DNA of 64,000 bases from Myxococcota bacterium. Lineage in GTDB: Bacteria > Myxococcota_A > UBA9160 > SMWR01. The notes beneath the pieces are model-generated. The model ran no database searches and was not told the origin of the DNA. It saw only the letters and a list, made by a program, of their open reading frames with translations. The position numbers and the translations under genes were made by a program. Positions 34,988 through 44,596 of this stretch are shown one piece after another (the first letter of the stretch is position 1; each line of letters opens with the position of its first letter). The stretch spans positions 78,920 through 142,919 of the forward strand of contig JAKVBI010000014.1 of assembly GCA_022447545.1 (NCBI GenBank), written 5' to 3'.

Positions 34988-35659
34988 ATGAGATCCGCTT
35001 CCCTGTTCGTTCTGGTCATCCTTAACTCGATTGCTTTGATGTCCACGAGCTGCGTAACCCGAGCTACCTACGATGATTTGAAGGTAGACCGCGATACGCT
35101 CGCAAAACGCCAGGTGGAACTCCTCGAGGAGATGGAGGTGCTCAATCTCGCCAATCAGGGCCTTGCTGAGAACCTGGCGGTATCGACGACTGAAAACGTC
35201 GCCATGCGCGCAACCTACGATCAGCTGGTCGTCGAGTTGGAGACCGAAGTGGCAAGCGGTCAGATCGAGATCCAGCAGCTAATCGACGGCATTCAGTTGA
35301 ATGTGTCCGATAAGTTGCTCTTCGCCTCGGGGTCGGCCGCCCTCAACAGCGCCGGGATCGAGGTCATTCGCCGGGTCGCGGCAAGGATCAAGGACGAGCC
35401 TGCCGTCGTGGACGTGGAAGGGCACACGGATAGCACCCAGATTGGTCCGTCACTGCGCAAGATGTACCCCACCAATTGGGAGTTGGCGGGTGCTCGCGCT
35501 GCGAGTGTGGTCCGGCAGCTGAGTCAGGATGGAGTCCCGCCGGGCCGGCTGCGCGCGGTTTCACGGGGGCCCTTCGATCCGGTCGCACCCAACGATACGC
35601 CGGACGGGCGTGCGCGGAATCGCCGAACTGAAATCGTTCTGCGCCTCATGCCCGAATAG
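34988..35659 (+). CDS. OmpA-family peptidoglycan-binding lipoprotein
   Basis: A 223-residue lipoprotein. The signal ends in a lipobox (ALMSTSC, Cys21). Residues about 30-95 form a coiled coil (repeated E/L heptads such as VELLEEMEVLN), and the C-terminal OmpA domain (about 100-223) includes LFASGSAALNSAGIEVIRR, VDVEGHTDSTQIG and RNRRTEIVLR, which bind diaminopimelate in peptidoglycan. It anchors the outer membrane or an envelope complex. ATG 34988 follows GGAGG and is preferred over the longer upstream frame. No Pal-Tol partners are seen. Confidence 0.92.
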   Translation: MRSASLFVLVILNSIALMSTSCVTRATYDDLKVDRDTLAKRQVELLEEMEVLNLANQGLAENLAVSTTENVAMRATYDQLVVELETEVASGQIEIQQLIDGIQLNVSDKLLFASGSAALNSAGIEVIRRVAARIKDEPAVVDVEGHTDSTQIGPSLRKMYPTNWELAGARAASVVRQLSQDGVPPGRLRAVSRGPFDPVAPNDTPDGRARNRRTEIVLRLMPE

Positions 35660-35746
35660 AGCACGTTCGTGAAGCGTACCAGGCAGGGCGTGGGCAAAGT
35701 GTAAGATGGCAAAGGCCACCGGCGGTTCCGGTTCGAACCGAGCCCT

Positions 35747-36607
35747 TTAGTCCATCCCGACCAGTTCTGCGCTGTGCTTCCAGAGACGGTCAGCGAGTTC
35801 GGGATCCAGTGCCTTCCCTCCGGGCGGCTTTTCTTCGCACTGATCGAAGTAGCGCCCGGAAACGCCGGCAAGTTCGGGGTCCGAGGCGAGCATGACAGAA
35901 GTCTTTGCGCCCTCGGTCACGGGTTTGAACATCAACCGCGTGATCCATCGGATCAGAAAATTGTTGTCGCGCATGATGTCGGTCTGGATTCCCCCCGGAT
36001 GCAGGGCGTTGGATGTAACTTGGCTGCCTTCGAGGCGTCGGGCCAGTTCATTGCTGAAGAGAACGTTCGCGAGTTTGCTCTGGTAGTAGGCATCGAAGGT
36101 TTTGTAACCCTTCTGACCTCTGAAATTTTCGAAGTCGATGTCACCTCGGGTGTGGAGCATCGAACTCACGTGGATGATGCGTGCTTCGTGGCCTGCCTGA
36201 AGTTTGGGTAGAAGCAGGCGGGTCAACAGGTAGTGGCCGAGGTGGTTGATCCCGATCTGGGCCTCGAACCCATCCGCGGTCAACTGTAGTCGTTTGGGCA
36301 TGGTCCCAGCATTATTCAGCAGTACGTCGATTCGATCGATGTCGCGCGCGATCCCTCCAGTGAAGTTGCGAATCGATTCGAAGGAGCTCAGGTCCAGCGC
36401 TCTGAGTTCCAGTTGGGCCCCGGGCGCCGCAGCCAGCAATTCTTCGTGAGCCGCCTGTGATTTGGGCGATTCTCGACCTGCCAGGACGATTCGGGCTCCG
36501 CTTCTTGCGAGTTCCAGAGCAGTTTGTTTGCCGATGCCACTGTTGGCACCGGTGATGATCACGGTCTTCCCGATCATGCCCTTGGTTTTTTCCATGTGTG
36601 CTTCCAT
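35747..36607 (-). CDS. Retinol-dehydrogenase-like SDR
   Basis: A 286-residue SDR (282 if it starts at the better-placed ATG 36595, which follows GGAAG). Motifs: TVIITGANSGIGKQTALELA, VLLNNAGTMPKR, a Ser in IIHVSSMLHTRG and YYQSKLANVLFS (Tyr/Lys). The NHLGHYLLTRLLLPKL stretch is typical of the retinol dehydrogenase/WW-oxidoreductase type that acts on lipophilic alcohols. It follows the small beta-barrel gene by ten bases, so the two share a transcript. The substrate is not known. Confidence 0.9.
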   Translation of the reverse strand: MEAHMEKTKGMIGKTVIITGANSGIGKQTALELARSGARIVLAGRESPKSQAAHEELLAAAPGAQLELRALDLSSFESIRNFTGGIARDIDRIDVLLNNAGTMPKRLQLTADGFEAQIGINHLGHYLLTRLLLPKLQAGHEARIIHVSSMLHTRGDIDFENFRGQKGYKTFDAYYQSKLANVLFSNELARRLEGSQVTSNALHPGGIQTDIMRDNNFLIRWITRLMFKPVTEGAKTSVMLASDPELAGVSGRYFDQCEEKPPGGKALDPELADRLWKHSAELVGMD

Positions 36608-36617
36608 GTCAGTCGCT

Positions 36618-37277
36618 CTAAAAGCGGTACATCAATCCCCAGCTGACTGTGAGATAGGAGGGGTCGAGGTTGGTGTAGTCGGTCCAGCTGGCGCCCCAGG
36701 GCCCCCAGTAGGTGTTCTTCGCCTCGGTGGCAGCCACGTAGGAGAATTCTCCGTTCAGGGCGAGGTTGGGTGTCAGGTAGACGTCCACCCCGGCTCCAAA
36801 TCGGCCCACGAAAGAAGTGTAGCTGTCGGACTCGGAGAGATTCGTACTGAACCAGATGTTCTCTCCTCCGATTCCGGCGAGCGCGTAGGGTTGAATCCGT
36901 CCTTCGGTGGGGTAGAGCTTCGCGTTGATCGTGTAGGAGAGTGAGTCGAGAGAGAGGCTTGTGATGCCGGCAGCGACGGCTGCAGGCGGTAGGTTCAACT
37001 TGGGAGTCGAGTCATAGCCCGCCTGCCATTCGATCTGGCCCTCGAGGGCGATCCAGCGGTTGAAGCGGTATCCACCGCGGGCATTGAAGCCCAGAGAATT
37101 GTCGAAGTAGTCCGAACAGTTTTCAGAGGAATTGTTGGTCCGGCTCCAGTTGCAGATCGCATAACTCCCCGCGACCTGTAGATAGGTACCGGGCCTGCTG
37201 TATTCGGTTTGCGCGGATGCGCTCGTTGCAAAGATGAGTGTCACGAGTAGAGCTATGAGCCCGCCGAATGCTTTCAT
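36618..37277 (-). CDS. Small outer-membrane beta-barrel protein
   Basis: A 219-residue protein with a clear Sec signal peptide (MKAFGGLIALLVTLIFATSASA, cleaved after about 22) and alternating-residue strands with many aromatic ends. It ends WGLMYRF, a C-terminal Phe beta-signal. The composition and length fit OmpW- or OprF-like eight-stranded barrels, e.g. YALAGIGGENIWF and AGVDVYLTPNLALNGEFSYV. ATG 37277 has AGAGGA upstream and removes an unlikely 20-residue extension. Cargo or function is unknown. It is the first gene of a pair with an SDR. Confidence 0.88.
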   Translation of the reverse strand: MKAFGGLIALLVTLIFATSASAQTEYSRPGTYLQVAGSYAICNWSRTNNSSENCSDYFDNSLGFNARGGYRFNRWIALEGQIEWQAGYDSTPKLNLPPAAVAAGITSLSLDSLSYTINAKLYPTEGRIQPYALAGIGGENIWFSTNLSESDSYTSFVGRFGAGVDVYLTPNLALNGEFSYVAATEAKNTYWGPWGASWTDYTNLDPSYLTVSWGLMYRF

Positions 37278-37550
37278 CGGTGGTTCCTCTTTTTGTTCGA
37301 CCGTCTTGTTCGACAGTCTTGCTTTGAAAGGTCGCAATCCTCGCAGATGTCGGGGGGGTTGGCTAGGCGTTCCGAGGAAAGTCAGTGGGGCTCGCGGAGG
37401 AGCCTCTCTCTAGGCAACGCAGAGCCGTGTGCGCGGTGATGTATGCCGAGCTTCCCAGCCGATTGGTGTCGGTGGGTTGGCGGTTCGTGTTTCCAATGGT
37501 GCCGGTTTCATCGCTGCAGGGCGACTCTCTGCAACTTGGCTGACCTCAAT

Positions 37551-38459
37551 TCAGGAGTCCCTGCCGACGCCATTGCGCCAGGGATAGATGGGAACATCCA
37601 TGCCCGGCATTTCGAGGTTGGCTCCGATCGTGTCACGGAAGTGGAGACAGAGGTCTTCGAGGCTCCAGCCCTCGGGGCGGAATGCGAAGCGCTTCTCGCG
37701 TGGGTGGTCGAGCAGAGCCAGGGTGTCTCCACTCAAGAAGACCACCTGTCCAGTAATCCATTCCGCATGATCGCTGAGTAGATAGACGGCGAGAGGCGCG
37801 ACACTGTTGGCTGAAGGGACGGGTTCGGACCAGCCCACGCGTTCGACGCTGAAATCCCAGTGCCAACGCATGTGTTCTGCGGGCTCGCCTTTTCCGAGCA
37901 TGGCGGCCGGATTGATGCAGTTGACACGTACGCCGTACTCGGCCAATTCCAGCGCCCAGCTGAAGGTGGCGCTCATGATCGCGCCTTTGGCGCCGGCATA
38001 CGTTGACACACCCGGCAATCCGTTGAGTGCACGGGAGCCCACCGTGATGATGCTTCCGCTGCGCTGCTCGCGCATGACCAGGGCAGCGTGGTGAACACAA
38101 GCGAAGTGACCCTTCACGTGTGCATTGAGGGTGACGTCGAGGTCTTCTTCGGTGAGGTCCCAGATCGGACCGAAGGAGGTGCGGTGGGCGCTGGTGATCA
38201 GGCCATCCAGACGTCCGAAATGCGAGAGGCAGGCCTGAATGATCTCCGACGCCGTGTCCCAGGACTCGACGGAGCTCGAGTCGGCCTGGGCACGGCCTCC
38301 CGCTTCCCGAATACTTTCGGCGACGTGCTCGGCCCGTTCGGCGTTCACGTCGTTGACGAGAATTGCTGCTCCCTCATTCGCCGCCGCGCGGGCATAGGCA
38401 CGGCCCAGAGTCCCAGCCCCGCCGGTGATGACGATGGCCTTTTCGTCGAGTGCACCCAT
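37551..38459 (-). CDS. Short-chain dehydrogenase/reductase
   Basis: A 302-residue SDR with TGGAGTLGRAYARAAANEG, DGLITSAHRTS (the NNAG position reads T-S-A-H here), IITVGSRALNG and YAGAKGAIMSATFSWAL (Tyr/Lys). Compared with usual 250-residue SDRs it has a C-terminal extension of about 45 residues (HPREKRFAFRPEGW onwards). This pattern matches the multifunctional-protein or hydroxyacyl-CoA dehydrogenase-like group (Hsd17B4/FabG). ATG 38459 is preferred over the 42-residue longer frame, which overlaps the divergent gene's promoter region. Confidence 0.88.
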   Translation of the reverse strand: MGALDEKAIVITGGAGTLGRAYARAAANEGAAILVNDVNAERAEHVAESIREAGGRAQADSSSVESWDTASEIIQACLSHFGRLDGLITSAHRTSFGPIWDLTEEDLDVTLNAHVKGHFACVHHAALVMREQRSGSIITVGSRALNGLPGVSTYAGAKGAIMSATFSWALELAEYGVRVNCINPAAMLGKGEPAEHMRWHWDFSVERVGWSEPVPSANSVAPLAVYLLSDHAEWITGQVVFLSGDTLALLDHPREKRFAFRPEGWSLEDLCLHFRDTIGANLEMPGMDVPIYPWRNGVGRDS

Positions 38460-38606
38460 ATTGGCCTCCCAGGAGCAGTCTACGGGTGGCTGCGACGGTG
38501 CGTCAATCGGGCAGGCGCCGAGTCGCGCTGACGGTGGGGCACGACCCAACTTCCCGCCAGCCTCCCCACCGAGTAGACTGGCCATTGCCCTGTGGAGGAG
38601 CGACCC

Positions 38607-39584
38607 ATGCCCATTTCCTTCGGTCTACAGTTTCCGAGCTTCAGCTTTCCCACCCGACCGGGAGAGAACGTATTTGATGTCGTACGAGAATTGGGTGCGA
38701 AGGCGGAGGCCGAAGGCTTCGATTCTCTGTGGCTGATGGATCACCTCTTCCAGATCCCGGTGGTTGCGCCCGAGACGGACCCCATTCTCGACTGCTGGAT
38801 GGGGCTGGCCGGTCTCGCGGCCTGTACCGAACGCGTTCGCCTGGGGTCCCTGGTGTCGGCGGTGGGATTTCGGCCGCCGTCGATCCTGGCGAAGATGACG
38901 GCAAGCCTCGACGTGATCAGCGGAGGCCGGTCGATCGTAGGGCTGGGAGCCGGCTGGTGTGACTGGGAGCACGCCGCCTACGGGCTCGATTTTCCGGATG
39001 TGGCCGAGCGTCTGCGTCGCCTCGAGGATCTGCTCCAGATTCTACAGGCCATGTGGACCGAGGAGCGCGCCACGGTGAACGGGCATCACTTCTCCGTCGA
39101 AGGGGCCGTCAACTCCCCCAAGCCGATTCAGCAGCCCCACCCGCCGCTGCTGATCGGTGGTAGTGGAGCGAGGGTCACCCTGCGTCTCACAGCCCAGTAC
39201 GGCCAGGCCCACAACCTGGGTGGGGGAGGACCTGAGGAGTGCCGCCGGGTATTGGGGCTGCTGCGCGAACACTGCGACCGACTGGGAACCGACTACGAGG
39301 CCATCTGGAAGACACGCCTCACTCCCATCGTGTTCGGAAGGACGCCCGAGGAGGCCGAGCGGCGAGCGGAACGACTGAGACCAGAAGGGGAGAGCCCCAA
39401 GGGCATGCGGGCACGCAGTCTGATCGGTACGCCAGAGCAGGTGGCGGCCGAACTGGCGGAATTCGTCGATGCTGGCGTCGAAGGCTTCATTGTGAGCTTC
39501 TTCGATGCGGATGAGGTGGAGCCCCTCGAGGTCCTGATGCGCGAAGTGGCACCGAAGCTCGGCGTGGTTCCCTCCTCAGGCTAG
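38607..39584 (+). CDS. LLM-class F420-type oxidoreductase (TIGR03560-like)
   Basis: A 325-residue luciferase-like protein. The strand pattern ISFGLQFPSFSFPTRPGENV, EGFDSLWLMDHLFQIP, RVRLGSLVSAVGFRPPSILAK and ISGGRSIVGLGAGWC is that of F420-dependent LLM enzymes rather than FMN monooxygenases, although the cofactor is not proven. HPPLLIGGSGARVTLRLTAQYGQAHNL is the central conserved block. GGAGGAG lies just before ATG 38607, which is chosen over the upstream GTG. It converges with the D-aminoacylase-like gene with overlapping stop codons. Confidence 0.88.
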   Translation: MPISFGLQFPSFSFPTRPGENVFDVVRELGAKAEAEGFDSLWLMDHLFQIPVVAPETDPILDCWMGLAGLAACTERVRLGSLVSAVGFRPPSILAKMTASLDVISGGRSIVGLGAGWCDWEHAAYGLDFPDVAERLRRLEDLLQILQAMWTEERATVNGHHFSVEGAVNSPKPIQQPHPPLLIGGSGARVTLRLTAQYGQAHNLGGGGPEECRRVLGLLREHCDRLGTDYEAIWKTRLTPIVFGRTPEEAERRAERLRPEGESPKGMRARSLIGTPEQVAAELAEFVDAGVEGFIVSFFDADEVEPLEVLMREVAPKLGVVPSSG

Positions 39585-41317
39585 ACGGTCGCAACGCTCG
39601 GGCTCATCAAGGCTCCTGGGCGTGCGCCCGTGGATGTGCCGTTTTCGAAGGTGGGCACGCCGTCGACCAATGTGAGCCTGACCGGGGCGGGTGGGCGGGT
39701 CCAACGCCAGGTCTTCCCCCCGTTGCCGTCGGGCACGTCGGTAATCTTCTCCATGGCATGGAATTCGATTTCGTCGAGGTCGAATACCGTGACGTCCGCT
39801 CTCCAACCGACTTCGATGCGACCGCGGTCGTGAAGCGCGAAATGCTCGGCCAATTTGCCCGTCTGGATGTGCACGGCTTCCTCGACGCTCAGCACTCCCC
39901 GTTTCTTCACGAAGTCGGTGAAGAGCAGAAGGTTTTCCCCACCGCCGCAGAGCATTTGGCCATGGGCGCCAGCGTCGCTCACGGGACCCACCGAGTGAGA
40001 GTCCTTCAGGAGTCGCTCGACCATCGCATCGTCCTTCTTCATAGAAGGCGCCAGCAGTGTCGATCCCAGGCCATTGCGGATCAGCCACTCGGCCATGGCA
40101 TCCGACAGGGGCAGGTCCAGCTGTTCCGCGTACTCACCCAGCGTGATTCCCACGGGACCCACACCATTGTCTGAGTGAAAAAGTTTCAGGTGCCTCGCTT
40201 TGCGCAGAGTGGAGAAGGGAAAGGTCTCGTGATCCCAGGAGTGACGGGCCCGTGCTCGCCAGTCCGGGTCGCGGAGGAGAGCGAGCTTGTCCTCGTCTTT
40301 CTCGGCCAAAACGACTTCATGCCACACGTAGTCATTCGACTGGGCAAATAGCAGCGAGTGGTAGATGCTGATGTTCACGGTGGGAGCGACGTGCGCGTAG
40401 GCGGTCCAGAAGTCTCGGCCGTCTTGTTTGAACCGTTCGTGCATCTCAGCCAGGGGGGTCTGGATTCGCTTCTGAAACTCGAGCGACGGCAGGCCGCCCC
40501 ATTGCACCCGCACAGGCTTTCCCTCGCAGAGGTCTGCCAGGCGTTGTGTAGACTCCGGCGCATTCAGGTGGCGGAAGGTGTCCACGATCACCTGCAGCAC
40601 GGTGCCCGGATGGCGGGCCAGCACATCGATGAGGGCGACGAACTCATCATCCTCCGCCAATAGCGAAGGGACGGGTCGGTCCTCGCCATCGTGGTCCATC
40701 AGGTTGGATGAAAGGCCCATCGCGCCTGCTTTCAAGCCATCTTCCAGCAACTCTGCCATCCGTGCGATCTCGTCGGGTCGTGCAGCGCGATCCCAGGCTT
40801 CGAGTCCCATCACGGCGAGACGCAGGGCAATGTGGCCCACGAAGGCACCGTAGTGGATGGGAACCTCAACGGACTGCTCGATCGATGCCCGGTACTCGGA
40901 CCAGGTTTCCCAGTTCCACGGAAGCTCCGACAAAAAGGGGCCCAGGGGGATGTCTTCGAAGAAGGAGAAGATCTTGATCATTTCGTCGCGTGCCGCGAGA
41001 TCCCGGGAAATGGGGGCGGCGGAGAATCCGCAATTGCCCATCACGCAGGAGGTCACGCCATTGCCCGGAAGCGGGTCGAGGTCGGACTGCCACCACATGG
41101 TGCCGTCGAAGTGCGTGTGGCATTCGATGAAGCCCGGAGTGACGAAGCAGCCCGATGCGTCGAATACCCGTTCGCCGGGAAGAGGCTCGATCTCGCCGCG
41201 AATCTCGGTGATTCGGTCACCCGTGACGCGAACGTCGGCTCGGAAGCGAGGTGCGGCGGTTCCGTCGACAACGGTTCCGCCGCGAATGAGAAGGCTTTTG
41301 GTGTTCGGCGTCGGCAT
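39581..41317 (-). CDS. D-aminoacylase/N-acyl-D-amino-acid deacylase-like amidohydrolase
   Basis: A 578-residue amidohydrolase of the D-aminoacylase group. It has the N-terminal beta-sandwich strand LIRGGTVVDGTAAPRFRADV, metal site GFIECHTHFDG (His67, His69), Cys-containing CVMGNCGFSAAP, and the late Asp in SDAGAHGQML. The C-terminus rejoins the sandwich (GWRADVTVFDLDEIEF). It hydrolyses an N-acyl or cyclic amide bond using zinc. It lies 37 bases after the amidohydrolase-2 gene on the same strand, forming a probable two-gene operon. The substrate is unknown. Confidence 0.9.
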   Translation of the reverse strand: MPTPNTKSLLIRGGTVVDGTAAPRFRADVRVTGDRITEIRGEIEPLPGERVFDASGCFVTPGFIECHTHFDGTMWWQSDLDPLPGNGVTSCVMGNCGFSAAPISRDLAARDEMIKIFSFFEDIPLGPFLSELPWNWETWSEYRASIEQSVEVPIHYGAFVGHIALRLAVMGLEAWDRAARPDEIARMAELLEDGLKAGAMGLSSNLMDHDGEDRPVPSLLAEDDEFVALIDVLARHPGTVLQVIVDTFRHLNAPESTQRLADLCEGKPVRVQWGGLPSLEFQKRIQTPLAEMHERFKQDGRDFWTAYAHVAPTVNISIYHSLLFAQSNDYVWHEVVLAEKDEDKLALLRDPDWRARARHSWDHETFPFSTLRKARHLKLFHSDNGVGPVGITLGEYAEQLDLPLSDAMAEWLIRNGLGSTLLAPSMKKDDAMVERLLKDSHSVGPVSDAGAHGQMLCGGGENLLLFTDFVKKRGVLSVEEAVHIQTGKLAEHFALHDRGRIEVGWRADVTVFDLDEIEFHAMEKITDVPDGNGGKTWRWTRPPAPVRLTLVDGVPTFENGTSTGARPGALMSPSVATV

Positions 41318-41354
41318 GCTTTCTCCTACCCAGTCGGCATTGAGCGGTGTGCCC

Positions 41355-42584
41355 CTAAGAGAGTCCTGCGGCGGCTGCCCTTGCTCTCAGAAAGGTCACG
41401 CAAGTGGAATCGGCGGGAATCTCCTCGAGCGGCTGACGAACCAGTTCGGGAGTGATTCCCAGCCGGTTGGCCGTGGGTCTCAGGGCTTCGAGGTCGAAGT
41501 CATAGAGGGCTGCGGCGTTCTCGCCCAGCATCATGCGAACTTCTCGCTCCGGCAGGTCTGAGAAGGCAAACCGCATGTTTTCGCGCGAGTAGGGGTAGCA
41601 ACCTTCGTAGTGGGGGTAGTCGTTGCCCCAGAGGATTCGATCCACTCCCACGGTCTCGCGGCCGGCGATGTCCTCCAGGGACGGGAAGCTCGCGCCATAC
41701 CAACAGTTGCGTTTGGCGTAGAAGCTCGGTGCTTCTTTCAGCGCGGGATCCCGCGAGGTGTCGATTTCACCGATGGCGCCCGCCTTCCATGCCATGAACA
41801 TCCCATCGAGTTGCTTCATCAGTCGCGGAGCCCAGGCGCACCCCGATTCCGTCAGGATGTAGCGGAGCTTGGGGAAGCGCTCGAAGACGCCTCCCATGAT
41901 CAGGTGCGTGAAGCCGCGCTGAACGAAAAAACTCATTTCGGATGCCCATAGCGCCTTCGAGCCCTGGCCTTCAGCGTAGGTCGGCGTTCCCTGACCCGAA
42001 TGTTGGTTGAGCACGAGGTTGCAGTCCTGGATCACGGCCCAAAGGCGGTCATAGCTGGGATGGTTGAGGGGCGGAATGTGGACATCCGAAGGAGAGGGCA
42101 GGGGAAGGAGGACGCCTCCTCGCAGTCCTTGCTTGGCGATCCACTGAACATCTTCAATGGCATCATCGACATCGTTGAGGTGGATCAGGCCGATCCCGGC
42201 TCGCCGCTTGGGTTCCTCTGCACAGAATTCCGCGAGCCAGCGATTGTGGGCCTGAGTTCCCGCACGCCAGTGTCGATATTGGTTCGGTGAGGGCGGCGGC
42301 GCGACGTGGAAAGCCGTGTCGTAGAAGGGCGGTACCGTGTTCGGGAAGATCACCTCCCCGGCCACACCGTCGCCTTCGAGGTCCGAACGCCTCTCGGCGG
42401 AGTCCCAGTTCTTGGTCTTCTTGCTTCCTACATGCTTCTTGGCCGGGTTCGCATAGCTACCTCGCCAGTCGTCGAACTCGGATCGCTCGGCGGGATCGAG
42501 GTATTCGCGGTAGGCATCGATGGAAGCCCCAGCGTGGGTGTCCGCCGTGATGGTGATGTAGGGATCGGACGAAGGGTCGCTCAT
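41355..42584 (-). CDS. Amidohydrolase-2 family hydrolase (PF04909)
   Basis: A 409-residue TIM-barrel hydrolase with ITADTHAGAS (Asp15, His17), ESGCAWAPRLMKQLD and the C-terminal WGNDYPHYEGCYPY Asp block. It shares with the 14-kb paralogue the layout and the W-x-N-D-Y-P-H-x-E-G signature. ATG 42584 has AGGAG ten bases upstream. It is the first gene of the operon with the D-aminoacylase-like enzyme, so a hydrolytic ring-opening or decarboxylation sequence is plausible, as inference. Confidence 0.9.
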   Translation of the reverse strand: MSDPSSDPYITITADTHAGASIDAYREYLDPAERSEFDDWRGSYANPAKKHVGSKKTKNWDSAERRSDLEGDGVAGEVIFPNTVPPFYDTAFHVAPPPSPNQYRHWRAGTQAHNRWLAEFCAEEPKRRAGIGLIHLNDVDDAIEDVQWIAKQGLRGGVLLPLPSPSDVHIPPLNHPSYDRLWAVIQDCNLVLNQHSGQGTPTYAEGQGSKALWASEMSFFVQRGFTHLIMGGVFERFPKLRYILTESGCAWAPRLMKQLDGMFMAWKAGAIGEIDTSRDPALKEAPSFYAKRNCWYGASFPSLEDIAGRETVGVDRILWGNDYPHYEGCYPYSRENMRFAFSDLPEREVRMMLGENAAALYDFDLEALRPTANRLGITPELVRQPLEEIPADSTCVTFLRARAAAAGLS

Positions 42585-42868
42585 GTCGGCTCCTGGCCTG
42601 TGCGTGCTGCTGCGCTCATGGACCCAACGGCTGGAACCGTCAGGGATCAACTGGACGCGTTGTGCGTGTTGGGCGTCGCATTGGGTGCGATTCGACCCGG
42701 ACTACGTTATTCGCGGGTGGCTCGCCCGTCAACCGAGCGAAGGCGAGCCGAGTTGAATGCCGCCCTCTGTGGATCCCGTGGTACCCGACGCGCCGATGCG
42801 GGGCAGGCCCGCTACGATCACGTGAGTTTTCGGGCCCCATGTCACATGATCGGAAAGAAGGAGATCCC

Positions 42869-43642
42869 ATGGCCACGGAGCAGTTGAATCGGTTGTTCGA
42901 TTTGTCGGGCCGCACTGCAATCGTCACCGGTGGAAGCCGCGGGCTGGGGCGTGCGATGGTCCTTGCATTTGCCGAGCAGGGCGCGAACGTCGTCATCGTG
43001 AGCCGTAAACTCGACGCCTGTCAGGCGTTGGCCGAAGAGGTCACGAGCCGCTTCGACGTTCGTGCTCTGCCTGTCGCCTGCCACGTGGGTTACTGGGACC
43101 AGGTCAATGCGCTGGCCGATCAGGCCTACGCCGAGTTCGGTTCGATCGAAATCCTGGTCAACAACGCGGGGATGTCTCCGCTCTATTCCTCATTGACGGA
43201 AATTACCGAAGAGCTCTACGACAAGGTCATGGAAGTGAATCTCAAGGGTGCATTTCGGCTCAACGCCGTGGTGGGTGAAAGGATGATGAACGGTTCTGGA
43301 GGGTCCATCATCAATGTGAGCTCAGGGGCTGCTGAGAGGCCGACACCCGGCGAGGCCGTGTACGGCATGGCCAAGGCCGGGTTGCACAACATGACGAAGA
43401 CTTTTGCCAGAGCGTACGGTCCCAAGGTGCGGGTGAACGTCATCATGCCGGGCCCCTTTCTCACGGACATCAGCAAAGCCTGGGGAGACCCGGAGGTGAT
43501 GGCTGAGACCTTCCGTAAGTCATTGCTGCTACAGCGTGCAGGAGAGCCCGAGGAAGTGGTCGGAGCCGCTCTGTTTCTGGCCAGTGATGCCAGTAGCTAC
43601 AGCACCGGCGGCGTGATCAATCTCACCGGTGGTTTCGCCTAG
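42869..43642 (+). CDS. Classical SDR (FabG-like)
   Basis: A 257-residue SDR with TAIVTGGSRGLGRAMVLAF, ILVNNAGMSP, IINVSSGAAERPTPG and YGMAKAGLHNMTKTFAR (Tyr/Lys), then VRVNVIMPGPFLTDISKAW and a C-terminal GGVINLTGGFA. ATG 42869 follows AAGGAG. It diverges from the amidohydrolase operon with a 284-base shared promoter region in which I see no further gene. Its typical role is 3-hydroxyacyl or alcohol dehydrogenation. Confidence 0.92.
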   Translation: MATEQLNRLFDLSGRTAIVTGGSRGLGRAMVLAFAEQGANVVIVSRKLDACQALAEEVTSRFDVRALPVACHVGYWDQVNALADQAYAEFGSIEILVNNAGMSPLYSSLTEITEELYDKVMEVNLKGAFRLNAVVGERMMNGSGGSIINVSSGAAERPTPGEAVYGMAKAGLHNMTKTFARAYGPKVRVNVIMPGPFLTDISKAWGDPEVMAETFRKSLLLQRAGEPEEVVGAALFLASDASSYSTGGVINLTGGFA

Positions 43643-43702
43643 ATCCGAGGCCTTGAATGGCGACAGCCGCGCCGAGGCCGGCCGCTCAGGGGGCGAATTC
43701 CA

Positions 43703-44524
43703 TCAGGGGCGAGTTGGGTGAGAGTCAGTTCCTTCGCCTTCTAGCACGGTGTGTTCCTGATTGGGATCGATTTCGAGGTAACGGCTCAACCACGCCGTCA
43801 TGAAGTAGAAGGGTACGGTGTCCAGTAGCGCGAAAAAGAATTTGAACGCGTAGCCGGTCAAGATCAGAACCACGAGCTGCTGGGTGAGTGGGGTGTCGTC
43901 GTTCAGCACGCCCGCGAGGCCCCCGATCGAAAAAGTGATCAGAATGACCGCGGTGGAGTCCACCAACTGGCTGATTACGGTTGATCCGTTGTTGCGCAGC
44001 CAGAGATGCTTTCCTCCGGTCAGGTTCTTCCAGAAGTGGAACATCCAGACGTCGGTAAACTGCGCCGCCAGGTAGGCGATCATCGAAGCCAGAGTGGCCC
44101 CGAAGGCGAAAGCGCGCACCTCGAAGAAGACCGGCTGGCGGTTGGCTGCATCGCCCGCGGGGGTGCCGGTCATCGGGTCGATGGTTTCGAAACCGGGGAG
44201 CTCGCCGCCGACCCAGAGAATGATCAGCACCCAGCAGTTGAGTACCAGCCCCATCCACACGACTGCGCTTGCCCGGGCTCGGCCGTAGATCTCGCTGATC
44301 AGATCGGTGCACAAGAAGGTCACGGGATAGGGGAGCACGCCCACGGCCACCGAGAAGGTGAGGGTGCCCCAGGTCGCGGTGTCGATCTCGCCCAGCTTGA
44401 TGAAACGCAGAATGCCCAGAATGTTGAGCATGGCCAGGGTTCCGAGAAACAGGCCTGCGAGGATGAGGAAAACGCGCTCGCGGCGAGCGTGAAGTTCCGA
44501 GGCTTCGATGGGGTGCAGGGCCAT
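43703..44524 (-). CDS. Queuosine precursor transporter (VUT/YhhQ family)
   Basis: A 273-residue membrane protein with about six helices. It carries the family signatures YPVTFLCTDLISEIYGR, QFTDVWMFHFWK and GGKHLWLRNNGSTVISQLVDS, known from YhhQ-type transporters that import preQ0 or queuine-like precursors. No preQ1 riboswitch or queuosine gene is adjacent in the window. The assignment to the family is firm; the substrate follows from family knowledge only. Confidence 0.92.
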   Translation of the reverse strand: MALHPIEASELHARRERVFLILAGLFLGTLAMLNILGILRFIKLGEIDTATWGTLTFSVAVGVLPYPVTFLCTDLISEIYGRARASAVVWMGLVLNCWVLIILWVGGELPGFETIDPMTGTPAGDAANRQPVFFEVRAFAFGATLASMIAYLAAQFTDVWMFHFWKNLTGGKHLWLRNNGSTVISQLVDSTAVILITFSIGGLAGVLNDDTPLTQQLVVLILTGYAFKFFFALLDTVPFYFMTAWLSRYLEIDPNQEHTVLEGEGTDSHPTRP

Positions 44525-44596
44525 GGGGCGACGATAGCTCCGTTGGAGTTCGGCGGGGCCAGCGATTCCGTTCCGGTGGCGGTCGGGACCTGATTC

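Noticed and set aside
35729-35740. Palindrome CGGTTCGAACCG resembling a tRNA T-loop
   Set aside because: Flanking bases do not form the T-stem, acceptor or anticodon arms, so it is not a tRNA.
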